Shown here: positions 34,064 to 45,703 of the stretch, one piece after another
Position numbering within the stretch: position 1 is the stretch's first letter
Layout of the letters: every line of letters begins with the position of its first letter
Assembly (NCBI RefSeq): GCF_910596095.1
Contig: NC_056544.1
Coordinates: forward strand, 13,129,155 to 13,193,154
Direction: 5' to 3'
From: Thunnus maccoyii
Taxonomy: Eukaryota; Chordata; Actinopteri; Scombriformes; Scombridae
Length of the DNA: 64,000 nt
The notes under the pieces: model-generated
Databases searched by the model: none
What the model saw: only the letters and a program-made list of their open reading frames with translations
What the model was told of the DNA's origin: nothing
Position numbers and translations under genes: made by a program

Positions 34064-35630
34064 TCATTAAAATATGATAAATAATGAGAGTTAATATGGC
34101 TCTTTACAAACATGTAAGATCTCTTAACCAGCTGTGGTCCCAATAGCACATTTACTGTAGATGAACAGTCTACAACGACTTTTTTTTTAAAAGGGTTTCT
34201 GCGAGTCTGTATCTAATCAAACTCAATCCCCACATTAACATTTGCAGTGTAATTAAATCACAAATGATCGCTACCACATTATCAAGTTGCACTGTGCAGG
34301 TACTTGACTCTTGGCGAGCGCAGCTTTCACCAATGCAGAATGTGGGTACTTTAATCTGGTATCAGGTTGCTACCACTATCAAGGCGGCGCTTGTCAGAAT
34401 GTACAGTTTATTTACACCTGTCTTGTTTTCTGCTGCGTGTCTTTACTTCCTGCCCTGAGGTGGTTATTTAGCTAGTCAGTCATGGATCATGTCAACCACC
34501 TGTCACTCAATCATCCTTCATTTATGCTGGCAAACTCACTCTCAACCATGAACCATGCCTGGCTGCACATACAGCATTTTATTTACCCACTGATAGACCT
34601 TTACCCTGTGAAAACATATTTCTGCACTGCACACGGTTTTCAGAAAACTGTGCAAACACGCAGCTGCACTACCAGGTAAATCTGCTGCTGAAGCATAAAA
34701 TCCATATTGATTATCTGGCTGCATCTATCAAAATAACAAATGATATCACAGATGTTCTCCAACCAATAAAACTTGAAACAAAAACCTTTGTATATTGAAC
34801 AATTTAGCTTTGGAGCTGGTCACAGCCAAAGCTATCTTGGGTCACTGATTTTGCTTGATTAAATAAGTTAAACTGTGAACAAGTCAGAGCTTTTTGCAGC
34901 AGCTAACACCGCTGTCTACACCAAACAAGCAGAAAAGAGCAATTAGAGAGCAGATTGATGCCTATACATTTGATAAAGTCATGAAAGCTTGACCAAACAG
35001 CTGCCCTGTGACCCGGCAGTCATGTGCAGCAGCTTAAAATGTTGCCAGCAGACGACCCTTTCCAGAACAGTGGCTGATTACACAACTACTCTGGATCAGT
35101 CACTGGAACAACAATCCTGAAACTTCTGAGCAGTTTCTGACTCGCTCAGTCTTGTAATTTTAATACTGGGAATACAATCGCTCCAGGGCGGATAGGACGT
35201 CACGCATCGTGCTGTAGATGCACTATTTCAGCAGTGTCCGTCGTGACAGGTAGTTCAGTGGTCACGGCGTGTCAAAGCAAAGCATTCTCCTCTCTTCTTT
35301 ATGTCGTTGAACAACTCCATTCACTAAGGACATCCTGCATTTGTTCACAGTGACAGTTCATAAACAATGCAACCATGCAACAGATTGTTTACATGCAAAT
35401 AACACTTTACAGGGCCTTTGTTCACATGAACAACTGAGTGTTCATTCCAGATCTCCTACAAAGAGGCAATAAAGTCTCCTAATGGCAGGTCACTTTACCA
35501 TCATACCATCCCCAGTCTACGCCGCACGCACAGGACCTTCAAGTGGCTGTGTTGTGTTACAGCAGTACTAATTAACTAACGATTACTGGTAGGAGTGATG
35601 AATGTGTACGCATGTTTGAAAAAAAGTAGA

Positions 35631-35918
35631 GCAGCAACGATGAGTTGATCGACTGACTGAAAATGAATCAATTGATCAATCAACTACTTAGATAAACATA
35701 GTTCTTTGAGAAAAAAAGGGCAAAAATTCACTGGTTCCAGCTTCACAAATGTAAATGTGTTCTTTGTTTACCCTTTAACTGTTAGTCAGACAAAACAAGA
35801 CATCAGACTCTGGAAAAATGAAATGGACATTTTTCAAAGTTTATCAACTAAACAATGAAAATATAGAAAATAATCAGTAGATTGAGCGATAATGAAAATA
35901 ATCATTAATTGTGGTCCT
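35631..35918. mobile_element. MITE family A, copy 6
   Basis: The left end is AGAGCAGCAACGATGAGTTG and the right end is ATAATCATTAATTGTGGTCC. The interior holds CAAAACAAGACATCAGACTC. It is diverged and lies in the gatad2a 5' intron. Confidence 0.7.
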
Positions 35919-37094
35919 AACCAAACAAATCATGAACTCTGTGACATTAACCATTACAATAACTTATTCATTTACTCCATTAATCACTTTTTTATTAGAC
36001 TGATTATAAGCATACTTAAATTCAAAGTTGTAGACCACAGTATTCTTTTTCTTATGATTATTATTATGAGAGCAGTAGATATAAGCCTCCCTAATGATAA
36101 AAGATATTATGTAGCCTAATAAGACCTTCGTATTTCATCAGAAGCACAAGTGTTTCTTTCAGTTGTTTTTAAGTGTTAAACTATCACAGCTGAAGTTTAA
36201 CAGCCTCGACGTGAAATGCTGCATGTGGTTTTGTCAACATACCATAAGCACATCCCGGCTTCCGTCATATTTAATAACCAAATACCTTTTTTAAAAAAAA
36301 AAAAATCATCAGAGTGTGTCCAGATAAGTAGATAATAGTGAAAAATATATAAACTAGTTTTAAAGCAGGGTTCCTGAGCCACAGCTTTGTCCCGAAGAAA
36401 GCGCTGCAAACTGGCTATGGAGGAGAAATGTGTGTATGTGTGTGTGTGCGTTGTCTGGGTGAGAGGGAGTGTGTGCGGTGTGTGTCAGAGAGTGAGTCTA
36501 TGTGTGTGTGTGTTCAGCTTTAAGAGGAGGAAGACTACGGTTGTCACAGAGAGAAGTAGGAAGATTAGCTACCAGATAGCAGAACCAACACTGGTGCCAC
36601 GGGGCTTAAAAGCGGGCAGCGGCGTCCACCATTTAACGTTTACACCACCCAATAACGTTACACCAACCAAACCAAAAGTCGGCCCTTTAAAAAACTAAAC
36701 CCAGCCCACACTACATGTGCAACTAGCCGGCTTTTTTTATATTATTGACACCGCCTCAGAGGAGGTGAGCGTGTTACTACTTAGCGAGCTAACATTAGCT
36801 ACATCGCACAAACAAAAAAAAAAAAAAACACGAAGCCAGTGGAGCTCGGATATTAACGGCTCATTTCTGAACACCAACGGCTCATTCGTGAACACCAACG
36901 GCTGATCAGAGACTAACAGTCAAAGTAGTTAAAGTCCTCCAGCTGCTCGTCAACACGACCCACACATCCAGAACCGAGCCCGAATCGATGACCGATGCGG
37001 GACAAGCATCAGCTCAGAAAAAAAAGGGGGGACACAAACTTTCAACATACAGCCCTAAAAGTGAGGCTGTGTGTGTCTCACCGGGACGGTTTAC

Positions 37095-37250
37095 CTGGGT
37101 GTCCCCTCCGAGGAAAAGCCTTCGAGTCGGAACTCATAAATTTCATCGACCGGCCCACGGACTGAGCTTGCCGCCGACGAGCCGCTGGCGATGTTAACGT
37201 TATAATCCTCACCTCGTTTAACGACTTCTACCGGACAAAACCAAGTCCAA
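37095..37250 (-). other. gatad2a: Probable gatad2a 5' UTR exon and promoter side
   Basis: On the minus strand a CpG-rich stretch ends at a strong donor (CACCCAG|GTAAAC, 37095/37094). A second possible first exon ends at about 37570 (ATCGAG|GTTAAC). The flank 36600-37720 is locally CpG-rich, unlike the rest of the intron. Upstream boundaries and the link to gatad2a are inferred from strand, spacing and lack of any other gene. Confidence 0.5.
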
Positions 37251-37722
37251 GGATCATACTTACAAGGTGGCACGCTTTAGGAAATGTAAAATGAAATAAA
37301 TGTTGGCTGAGCGAGTCTCCCCCCTCCTCCTCCTCCCCTTCAGCAGCGCTCAACCTTTGGCTCTGCGGAGAAGTGTTACTTTTCAACAGCCCATCAGCTT
37401 CTTTATCGTCACAGATAGGTGGAGGAAAACCTGGCTCCTCTCGACGAGTCCGAATAAAAGGCTCCCCTCGATCCACTTACTACAAAACTTCGGCTTCACC
37501 TCAGTCAACTTACTCGGTCGCTTTGTCGCCCGTTCTTCGCCGATGGTCGACCAAGGAATGTTTAATCTGCAGTTAACCTCGATAAATCGTTGCTTTTTTG
37601 AAATCCAGGGGATATCCTCTTTTTTTCGGCCCTCCCCGCTGCCGCGTCTGTTGCCAAATAATGCGCCTCAACACACATGGAGCCGCTGCGTCCTCTTAGT
37701 GGGCATGCGCACCTCGGCGACC

Positions 37723-38050
37723 GGATCACATCATGTAAACCACTGACCACCAAGGGCCAAGGCAGCACGACCATGCCCGGGGCCCCGGGCTCCTCGGGTT
37801 GACCCATGACTGTAGCAGCGAGTAAAAATCCCCCTCTAACACACACTCACACAGTTACACACACGCACAAACACACACCATGTTACACTAAGGACCTATA
37901 AAAACAAAAAGCATCACATACAATATATCACACAAAACACTCACCAGCCTCCATAATATTCAATATTCAGTAGGGACCTGAACCAGCAACTGCAGGTTTA
38001 TTGCTGGTATGATGAATCTAGCTTCATTATGAGCCATCATGAACCCTAAC
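37723..38050. other. Intergenic, no feature seen
   Basis: Upstream of the presumed gatad2a promoter: CA-rich simple sequence and AT-rich DNA. No gene or clear repeat. Confidence 0.4.
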
Positions 38051-38281
38051 AAACTGAACTATTTACTCACCATAATGTCACTTTATATAACGTACTGCAT
38101 CACTGCATAAGTGTATATCTACATCTTGTATATCTTGTAAGCTGCTCATAGTTATTTATACCACGTACGTCAGCACTTTATGCCTAAATTGCACTTTGGT
38201 TAGATGCCAACTGCATCTCATAAAGTACTTGTACTTGTTCAATGACAATAAAGTTGAATCTAATCTAATCTAATCTAATGA
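38051..38281 (+). mobile_element. Non-LTR element 3' tail with TCTAA repeats
   Basis: TTGCACTTTGGTTAGATGCC, then CAATGACAATAAAGTTGAA, leading into four (ATCTA)-type units, is the common 3' tail of teleost LINE-related inserts. Only the tail is present and the 5' end is unclear. Confidence 0.6.
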
Positions 38282-40010
38282 TGATCATGGGACTGTTTTT
38301 ACCAAAAAAGCATCAAACACGTGACAATGAGAAACAAAATACAGAAGACTATCAATGCACAAAGAAAATAGTGGACAAATAGCAGCTGCAAAGTCATGCA
38401 GGACTTATAATGCTATAGCTTACTGTGCACGACAGCTGGGAAGCGAGGCTAGATTGCAAACCTGCTAAAGTTGGTAATCCAGTCCATTACCCAGGGGCCC
38501 CAGACCCCCAAGGACCCCAAAAGTCCCAGATTTGCTACAGCTCAATTGGTTTTTGGTAATCTGATTGATTACAAATATGTTAGGGGACTTGCACCACTCA
38601 AGTATAAAATCAGCTAATGTGGGTCCTACAGTGCTTGTTGAGGGACACTGTGTCTAAATCTAGTTTTAAGATCTAATTATTTTATTTTATATTGTGCTCA
38701 CAAAACACATATTCATAAATAAAGTTGTGTTTAATCCAATTACCGACATTAACTAACTTACAGTGAACCTGAGGCCATATATAGTCTACACTGTAGTTGA
38801 TGGAAACTTTGAAGCAACAGAGGCTGAAGCTGTAAGGTAGTGGGTTATAAGGGGCCAGACAGCAAATTTTCTCCCCAGGTCCTCTTAATATATTTGTCCG
38901 GCTATGCTAGGAAGTCCAGTAACTCCACATGGCTATAACTAGGCAATAAAGTGCGTATTTCTCTCAACTCACAAAGTCCACCAATTCCAGCATTATATTA
39001 TCCCCCAAACTAACTTATTTGTCTTACTCCAGCTTCATCTTTACCTCCAGGCTCTCAGCAGAGACCTGCATCACATTTGCCTCTCTATCCAAATGTGCAC
39101 CACTAACATCAGTATCATATCATTCGTCTACGTAAAGTTCTAAACCATTAACCACAACCATCCTTTATACTCTCAAAAAATATCCCATCCCAGCATCCAT
39201 CCTCAAATATCTCCTGATTCATATTACTACAGGTCCTCAACGTCTCCCTCACAACTCAGAATGTGAACTACTGTGCCACAAACCCGACATGTGCAGTATT
39301 TACCTCTCACTTTGCATAGGGATTAAGATGAGGGTTGCATTAAGGACCAGTCATCTAGAGTTGCAGTCAGGTCCATGCATGCAAGTGCACGACACACACT
39401 CCCTTCAAACATCCCTGTGAACTGAACTAATCCTCTCTCATCCACAAATACTCGTACACATGTACACACACACACACACACGTATTTGAAATACTGCGAT
39501 CCAAGTAAGAGAAGTAGTCGTCCACAAAGGGGCTGCTATCCTCTAACAGGTGGGGGTTGGGGTGTTTGAGTGCTTTGTCAGCCTCATCCTGCTGTTCTTT
39601 AAATGACAAAAAAAACCCTCCCTCTTGATGATGCTGTGTCATCAGGTCTGATTGTTTCCGTCCTCTCATCCCACCACTCCATCTCCTGAGGCTACAGATT
39701 GTCTCGTATAAACGCAATCAAATCGGCACCAAGAGGCCATCATCACATAATCACCCTGCCCAAAGCAAAGATTAAATGAAGATGGAAAAAGTACTCTAGA
39801 GTTTAATGATGAATCTTTCTATAAATATTGTAAGTGTTCCTGTGGACCCTGGGAAAAGTAGCTGTTACATCAGTTACAACAGCAAACAAACAATTTGGGC
39901 TGTAAACCACAGGGGAGGTCACATCTTCTGTATTTTCTCTGGGAATTTATGTGTTTTAGTAACTGGCACAGCAGCAGTCTTAAAGGATCAAAACTCCAGC
40001 AACACTTGGA
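38282..40010. other. Intergenic, no gene seen
   Basis: Mostly unique AT-rich sequence with a CA run near 39461-39481. A GC-richer segment near 38440-38650 may be an old repeat, but I could not define its ends. Confidence 0.4.
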
Positions 40011-40011
40011 C

Positions 40012-40357
40012 TATTAGAGGAATAGTTTCTACATTTTAGGAAATACACTTGTAAGATGATACAGTCCACTCTCATGCCTGTACTGTAAATATGAAGCTAC
40101 TGTCAACAGCAAATTAGCATAAAGACTGGAGATGGGGCAAACAGCTAGCTCTAAAGGTAACAAAATCTGCCTTTCAGAACTTCTAAAGCTCACTTATGAG
40201 CGCCTTATATCCTGTCCAAAATCCCAGTGTAAAAATGACGAGATGTAGTTTTATGGGGGGGGTTATGTGCTGCACTATTTCTTGGCCGGAAACGGTAGCT
40301 AACTTCCTGGAGTCTCTGTTATTGTTGCCCGGAAACTGCTCCCGGCCAAGAAATAGT
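40012..40357. mobile_element. Common teleost non-autonomous repeat (AAATAGT...GGCCGGAA type)
   Basis: Recognisable blocks: TAGAGGAATAGTTTCTACAT, CACTCTCATGCCTGTACTGT, AGCATAAAGACTGGAGATGG and TTATGTGCTGCACTATTTCTTGG. The right part is self-complementary: CTATTTCTTGGCCGGAAACG pairs with GCTCCCGGCCAAGAAATAG. No coding frame. Confidence 0.65.
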
Positions 40358-40764
40358 CATGTATCCTATAAGAACAACTTCACTGCCTTGAAAAAATGTT
40401 ATGTTGAAAATATTAACAAAAATTATGATGAAACAGTTAAATAACTAACTAACTTGGGAATGGAGGAGGGGTGGGGAGGTGGGGGGGGGCTTGGACTACT
40501 TACCTCAAAATTCTGGCTTCGCCCCTGCAAACAAACTACAGTAATTAAATAACAGGATAATTTGTCTGTTAATGAATGCACAGAGGTGGACAAAATAACA
40601 GGAACAATTGCCAATACAATACAATAAAACAGCCCTGCATTAATGTCTACCAACTTGTGTGTGGTAATAATGTTCAGTTTTCACGATGATATCAGAGTTT
40701 TTATTCAAATTGATGATTGATAATTGGTGATTTTTTTGATGCTGGATGTTTTGGTGTTGTTGCT

Positions 40765-41440
40765 GCTGACGGAGTTGTAACAAGGACCAAAAAAGCTCAG
40801 CATATATCTCCAGTTTTCAGATCACTACAATGGTTACCAGTATCTCTCAGAGAACCAACTTCACTATTGCCTGTTCATAAATCATTGAACGGTTTAGGTC
40901 CTACATACATATCAGATCTCCTGACCCGGTGCGAACCCTGCAAACCTCTCAGGTCGGCTGGTTCTGGATTACTGGTCGTTTTAAGGATGAAAATTAAACA
41001 TGGTGAAGCGGCCTTTAGCTTCTATGCTGCTCAAATGTGCAACAAACTGTCAGATGAGCTCAGATTTGAGACAATGCTACTACTTTAAAATTCAAACTAA
41101 AGACCAACCTATTTACTGTTGCTTTTAACTGAATTGTGTGATGCTCTGTATTTTATGTGGTCTGATCTACAATTTTATATACGTGCATAACTGATTACAA
41201 ACCAACTTGCTCTTTTTTTTTATTATTGTCTTATAATTCAGCCTCCTTTGACAATTTGATCAGTTTTTCTTGTCAAATGTATTTGTTTGTATATTTTTAT
41301 TCTGTGTGCTTTTGCTTGTTTGCTTTTATTGTATTTATCATTTGTTTTTTGTGCTTTTGCCTTTGTACTCTGTGAAGCTCTTTGGGTTGCCTTGGGGTAT
41401 GAAATGTGCTATATAAATAAATTTGCCCTGCCTTGTATTG
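40765..41440 (+). mobile_element. Decayed L2-type LINE 3' fragment
   Basis: The frame from about 40780 encodes KKAQHISPVFRSLQWLPVS, HKSLNGLGPTYISDLL and AFSFYAAQMCNKLSDELR, the C-terminal part of the L2 reverse transcriptase protein. The 3' end GTGCTATATAAATAAATTTG resembles the tail of the fragment in the midn intron. Confidence 0.8.
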
Positions 41441-44150
41441 AATTATATTATATTGTCAGGTGTAACTCTGTCTACATCATCTATTTAAGAACTGTGTGTT
41501 GTTTTCTCTTTGTTTCTAACGATCAATGGATCTAAACCTGTTTTTAATGAACTGATATGTTGGCAGAATTGGGAAGTGAATTAAGGTTGAATATATATTG
41601 TATGTATCTAGAGGACAGTGAGTGTAAGCAGGTAAAAGGATCAGCTCTGATAATTAAACTGAGGTAAGGTCAGACTCCAGCCTCTCTCTCTCTCTCTGTC
41701 TCCTCTCTCCCTCTCTGCGTGTGCAGCAGGCCTAATGGCCGCCCGTTACAACATGACAGCGTCAACTTAATCCTCATTAAGTACTGTAACAATGCAGGAA
41801 GTAGCTGCTGCAGTCACGATTAGACGGGCTCACTATTTGGCAGGAAACGGCTCCGCTCTGCTGCGTCCAAGACACCTAAAAGCGTCCCAAAAGTTTTCAC
41901 TTCTCACAGATTCTCTCCCCCTGTTGAACATAGTTTCCTCTGATGCTCCAGCACGAAGGAAGAAAGGAGAAAAGCAAAAATACGATCATTTACATGGAAA
42001 AACGAGATGAGCTGTCGGTTAATGAGCTGCATGTCATGGATGTTCATACTGGAAAATAAACGCGACTGTGTCTCAGATCTCACAATAATTTGTTTTCTGA
42101 ATGTGAATCAAAGCAATTGAGAATTTCAGTCAATATTCAGCCGTGAGTTTGCTTTGATTGAAGCATTTTTTTTATTTTAAATGATGCTTTCATGATGTAG
42201 ATTTTTCAAGCGTCCTTTCAGTATCTCGACTAAAAGTGCGCATGTTCATTATCTTTGTGGCCTAATTTCAAACGAATTTTTAATACTTTAAGACAGTTAT
42301 GGTTTGCAGTCTATTTTCCATTCTTGACTGCTTAAAAACCAAAAGAAAATACATCTCAATCCAACATTTTTCAATGTAAACCAAATGTATTTAATACTAA
42401 ATCAATGGTTACCTGTTCTAAGCAAACTAGTAGTCCTTTGTCAGTACTTTAAGGTTTAAACCACTTTGCCTCCACAAAGTCCAGACATTATCCAATTAAC
42501 AACGTTTATTTTAATACCTGGATGCTATAAAAACCTCTAAAGCTTTGTCATTTAAGACTAACTTCTAAATACTTCTCAAATCCTCCGTCTTAAAATATGT
42601 GTAAACGCTATTTGTACATCAAGCATAATGTATTACAGTTGCCATTTTGTAATCAGATTACACTGAAGGTACATGTAATCAGTGTAATAAAAATGGTACA
42701 CTTGTAATGGATGTCATGTCTCGCTGAGGAACAAAACTCTCAGTCAGCCCTGCAGGATCACCACAGTCCCCCCTGGTCCATCTCTCCAGAGAAGATTGAA
42801 GCAGATTTTTAATATAAGTGCTGCGAAATATTAAATATTATGTCACAAACGGGAAACTGTATCATCCTGAATGATCTGTGACATTATTTTCTTTATCCTG
42901 GTTGGTTGTTCTTTGTTCAAACAGCAAACATCTGGTTGTCCATGTCAGATATTGAGGTTTGAATATGTTGTGACATAAACCGCATCCCCTCCAGAGATAT
43001 TTCCACTCAACAGTTGCTTCTCTCTAAACGTTGCATCTCATTCAATCAAATGACATGATTTCAACCTCCATTTTTTATAAGACATGGTATGAACAATCTC
43101 TCAGGCAGCTGTATGTGAGCACATATAATAATAAGACCTTATGACGACCTTTTTCTGAACAGGTGACCTGATCCTTATCCTCCCCACTGGTCTTTCTGGT
43201 TCCTGCATTGGACACCAAGTTTTGTCATTTCTTCGACCGTTTCCTCAGAGGTCAGTTCCCTTGTAGCTGATATGAACAGCAATGACCTCCACACCTACAC
43301 GGCAGTCTGAGAGTATTTGCAGTGACACGTTTATTTGTATTGTGTTGATTATGAATTCCAGTTACTAATAACCTTTGAGACTCTGTTGGTGTTATTGAAC
43401 AGCAAAACCACACAGTTCACTCTGCATTGTCTAATATTATAACAAACACAGTGCTGTCTGTTTCTTGAGGAAACTATCTCTGACCAAGCACAGACGCCTC
43501 CATGTACAAAGCACATCAACACATCCAAGAATTTCGTTTTGAGTCAACTCATGGATGTTAATTACCTGCAAATGATTAATTGGCCACAGACTAAAAATTT
43601 AACCCTTGGACCTTTAAAAGAGGGCAGGCCATAATCAAAACCTCTGCTCTTGTGGTTTGAAAATTGCTCTCTTTCAAATTGGATTTTGATATAAAACTAT
43701 TGTGTTTGGCCTTAAAGGACAATTCCAGTGGGTTTGACTGATGATTTTTAAATACATGTTATAAAGTTTAATAATTTTCCTTTTGCTCTCGGCAACCACT
43801 TACATTGTGTAAGTGCAGGCTGATTTAAAAAGTTTGCACCGCATTACTTTATTAGTATGATAAACCTTTGACAAATATTAATGCACACATGATGTTTTGT
43901 GTGATGTATTACACAACTTAAATAATAGATTTGCACTTTTTGTATGCGTGTCTTAGTACAATTCTCATATACTCTGTCATTTATGCCGCACAAACCATCA
44001 GTTATAACTACTGTTTTATTTCACACATTAGTGACATTAAGCAGTAAAGAACAGAGAGCATCACACTTCTCTACATTCATTGTCTAGCTCCTCTCTTCAC
44101 ATGATGATGGTGAGACAAATTTGAAAGATTATTTCATAAGAATGATCAAG
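41441..44150. other. Intergenic, no gene seen
   Basis: AT-rich spacer between the L2 fragment and the presumed mau2 3' end. A CT run lies near 41682-41697. No coding frame or recognised RNA gene. Confidence 0.4.
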
Positions 44151-44154
44151 TAAT

Positions 44155-45703
44155 TCTTTTTATTTATAAAAACTCATAAATGTGTTCAGCAGCGTTACAA
44201 TGATAAAACAAACGGCATCCATACTGTCGATTTTATTGCAGTAATTACTTTGAAAAAAAAAGTAATCTCATTATGTTAAGGAAACAAATATCCATAGTAT
44301 GAGGATAAACTCTAAATCCTAGGGGGGAGGTTTATTATAAGCCCTTTGGGGTTTCTTACCTCTCCTGCACAATCCCAGCTATGTCTGGTTTTATCACTTC
44401 CTTTGTGCTAATAAATAAACCAAACTAAAATGTTCCCAACTAAAAACACATTAGTGTAACTAAACTGACAGTATATGGTAATGTATTGAGTATATAAAAA
44501 AAAAAAATCAACATTAAATAATTAAGTTATTTAAATACAGATTTATGTCGCCATCATCTGGAAGAAATAAGTAAAACAGAATATGAGAAAAACCAGAGTG
44601 ATAAAAAAAAACAATTACTCCAAAATGTTTACATGGAAAAGATAAAAATGTGAGTTTCATCATGAAACAACATATGTGCAAAGATTTAACAGTCAATCTT
44701 ATTCAGTAGAAATATTACTGGTTTCTTGACTCCAGGCAAAATGTGCACAACATACACATGGACACCACAGTGGGAGTGAGGTGGTACAACTCTAAAGGGA
44801 AGTACAGTCAGGCAGCGAGTCGACTCAATATCAGTGTCAGAAATGATCCAAATACCTTTTTGATCCATCTCAAAACATGTAAGTACACTTTTCATACATT
44901 AATAAATACTATTGGATGTAAAGCAAGCCAGTGGCTGCATTTACTGTGTATAAAATGTTCAGCTGGTTCCAAGGTCTTGTGAGTCCACTGTATAGTTTGG
45001 AAATCGTCTTCAATCTCCACTCAAGAAAATAAACCAACACGAATCCTTGAGTGAATAAACTACATATGCAGCTGTTCACTCAACCACCAAGCACATATCA
45101 AACATACCACTACACTACATTAAGATCATTTCAGATATATAGTGTATATCTAAATGTACGCTAACTAATACTGCGTGTCAGAACTGGTCAATGAGTGCTT
45201 TGAAAAAGACAGATAATGAATTCATGCACGACAATAGAGTGAGTCCCATCTGGCTGTGTTTGTTTAGCCAGTGGATGGATTGTAAAAGCTAAATGTGCTC
45301 TCAAATTTCCCATTTTACTTCATCCCAAATAAAAACGCCTCCATGATGATCGTAAGAGATGAGCTAAATGAGACAAACCAGCTGAATTTAACCTTTCATT
45401 CTTTCTCCTGCAGGTTAAATAAATGATTACAACCACTCAACCAAATTGTCAGTGTGGTACAAATGTGGCACTTAATGCTTTCTAAAAAACTTCAGATCCA
45501 GTCATGATGCCCCAAACAAGTGAAAGGATCCATCAAATAGAAGCCTACCAAATGACATATTGCAGTTTATCTTTTCATTGTCTGCCTCTCCTTCCTCTTA
45601 CCCTTTCACCAACCATTTCTTCCTTTTTTTCTAGTCTTTTTATGCCATTTTCCAGCCATTGCTCCTCTCCTCTCCTTTCCCATGTCAGGCTGGGGACTTG
45701 CTC
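44155..45703 (-). other. mau2: mau2 3' UTR (extent uncertain)
   Basis: Minus-strand sequence following the mau2 stop at 45704. Candidate AATAAA signals on this strand lie near 44236 and 44164 (plus TTTATT). A UTR of about 1.5 kb is inferred. Confidence 0.4.

Larger units (their letters stand above)
28412..37094 (-). other. gatad2a: gatad2a 5' intron region, repeats only
   Basis: Between the first coding exon (acceptor at 28413-28412) and the likely 5' UTR exon I see only interspersed repeats, microsatellites and AT-rich unique sequence. No further coding exon or RNA gene was recognised. Small cassette 5' UTR exons cannot be excluded. Confidence 0.5.

Noticed and set aside
37300-37746. 148-codon + strand open frame in the gatad2a upstream CpG region
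   Set aside because: No recognised domain. GC-rich DNA lengthens chance frames, and the region fits a minus-strand promoter better.
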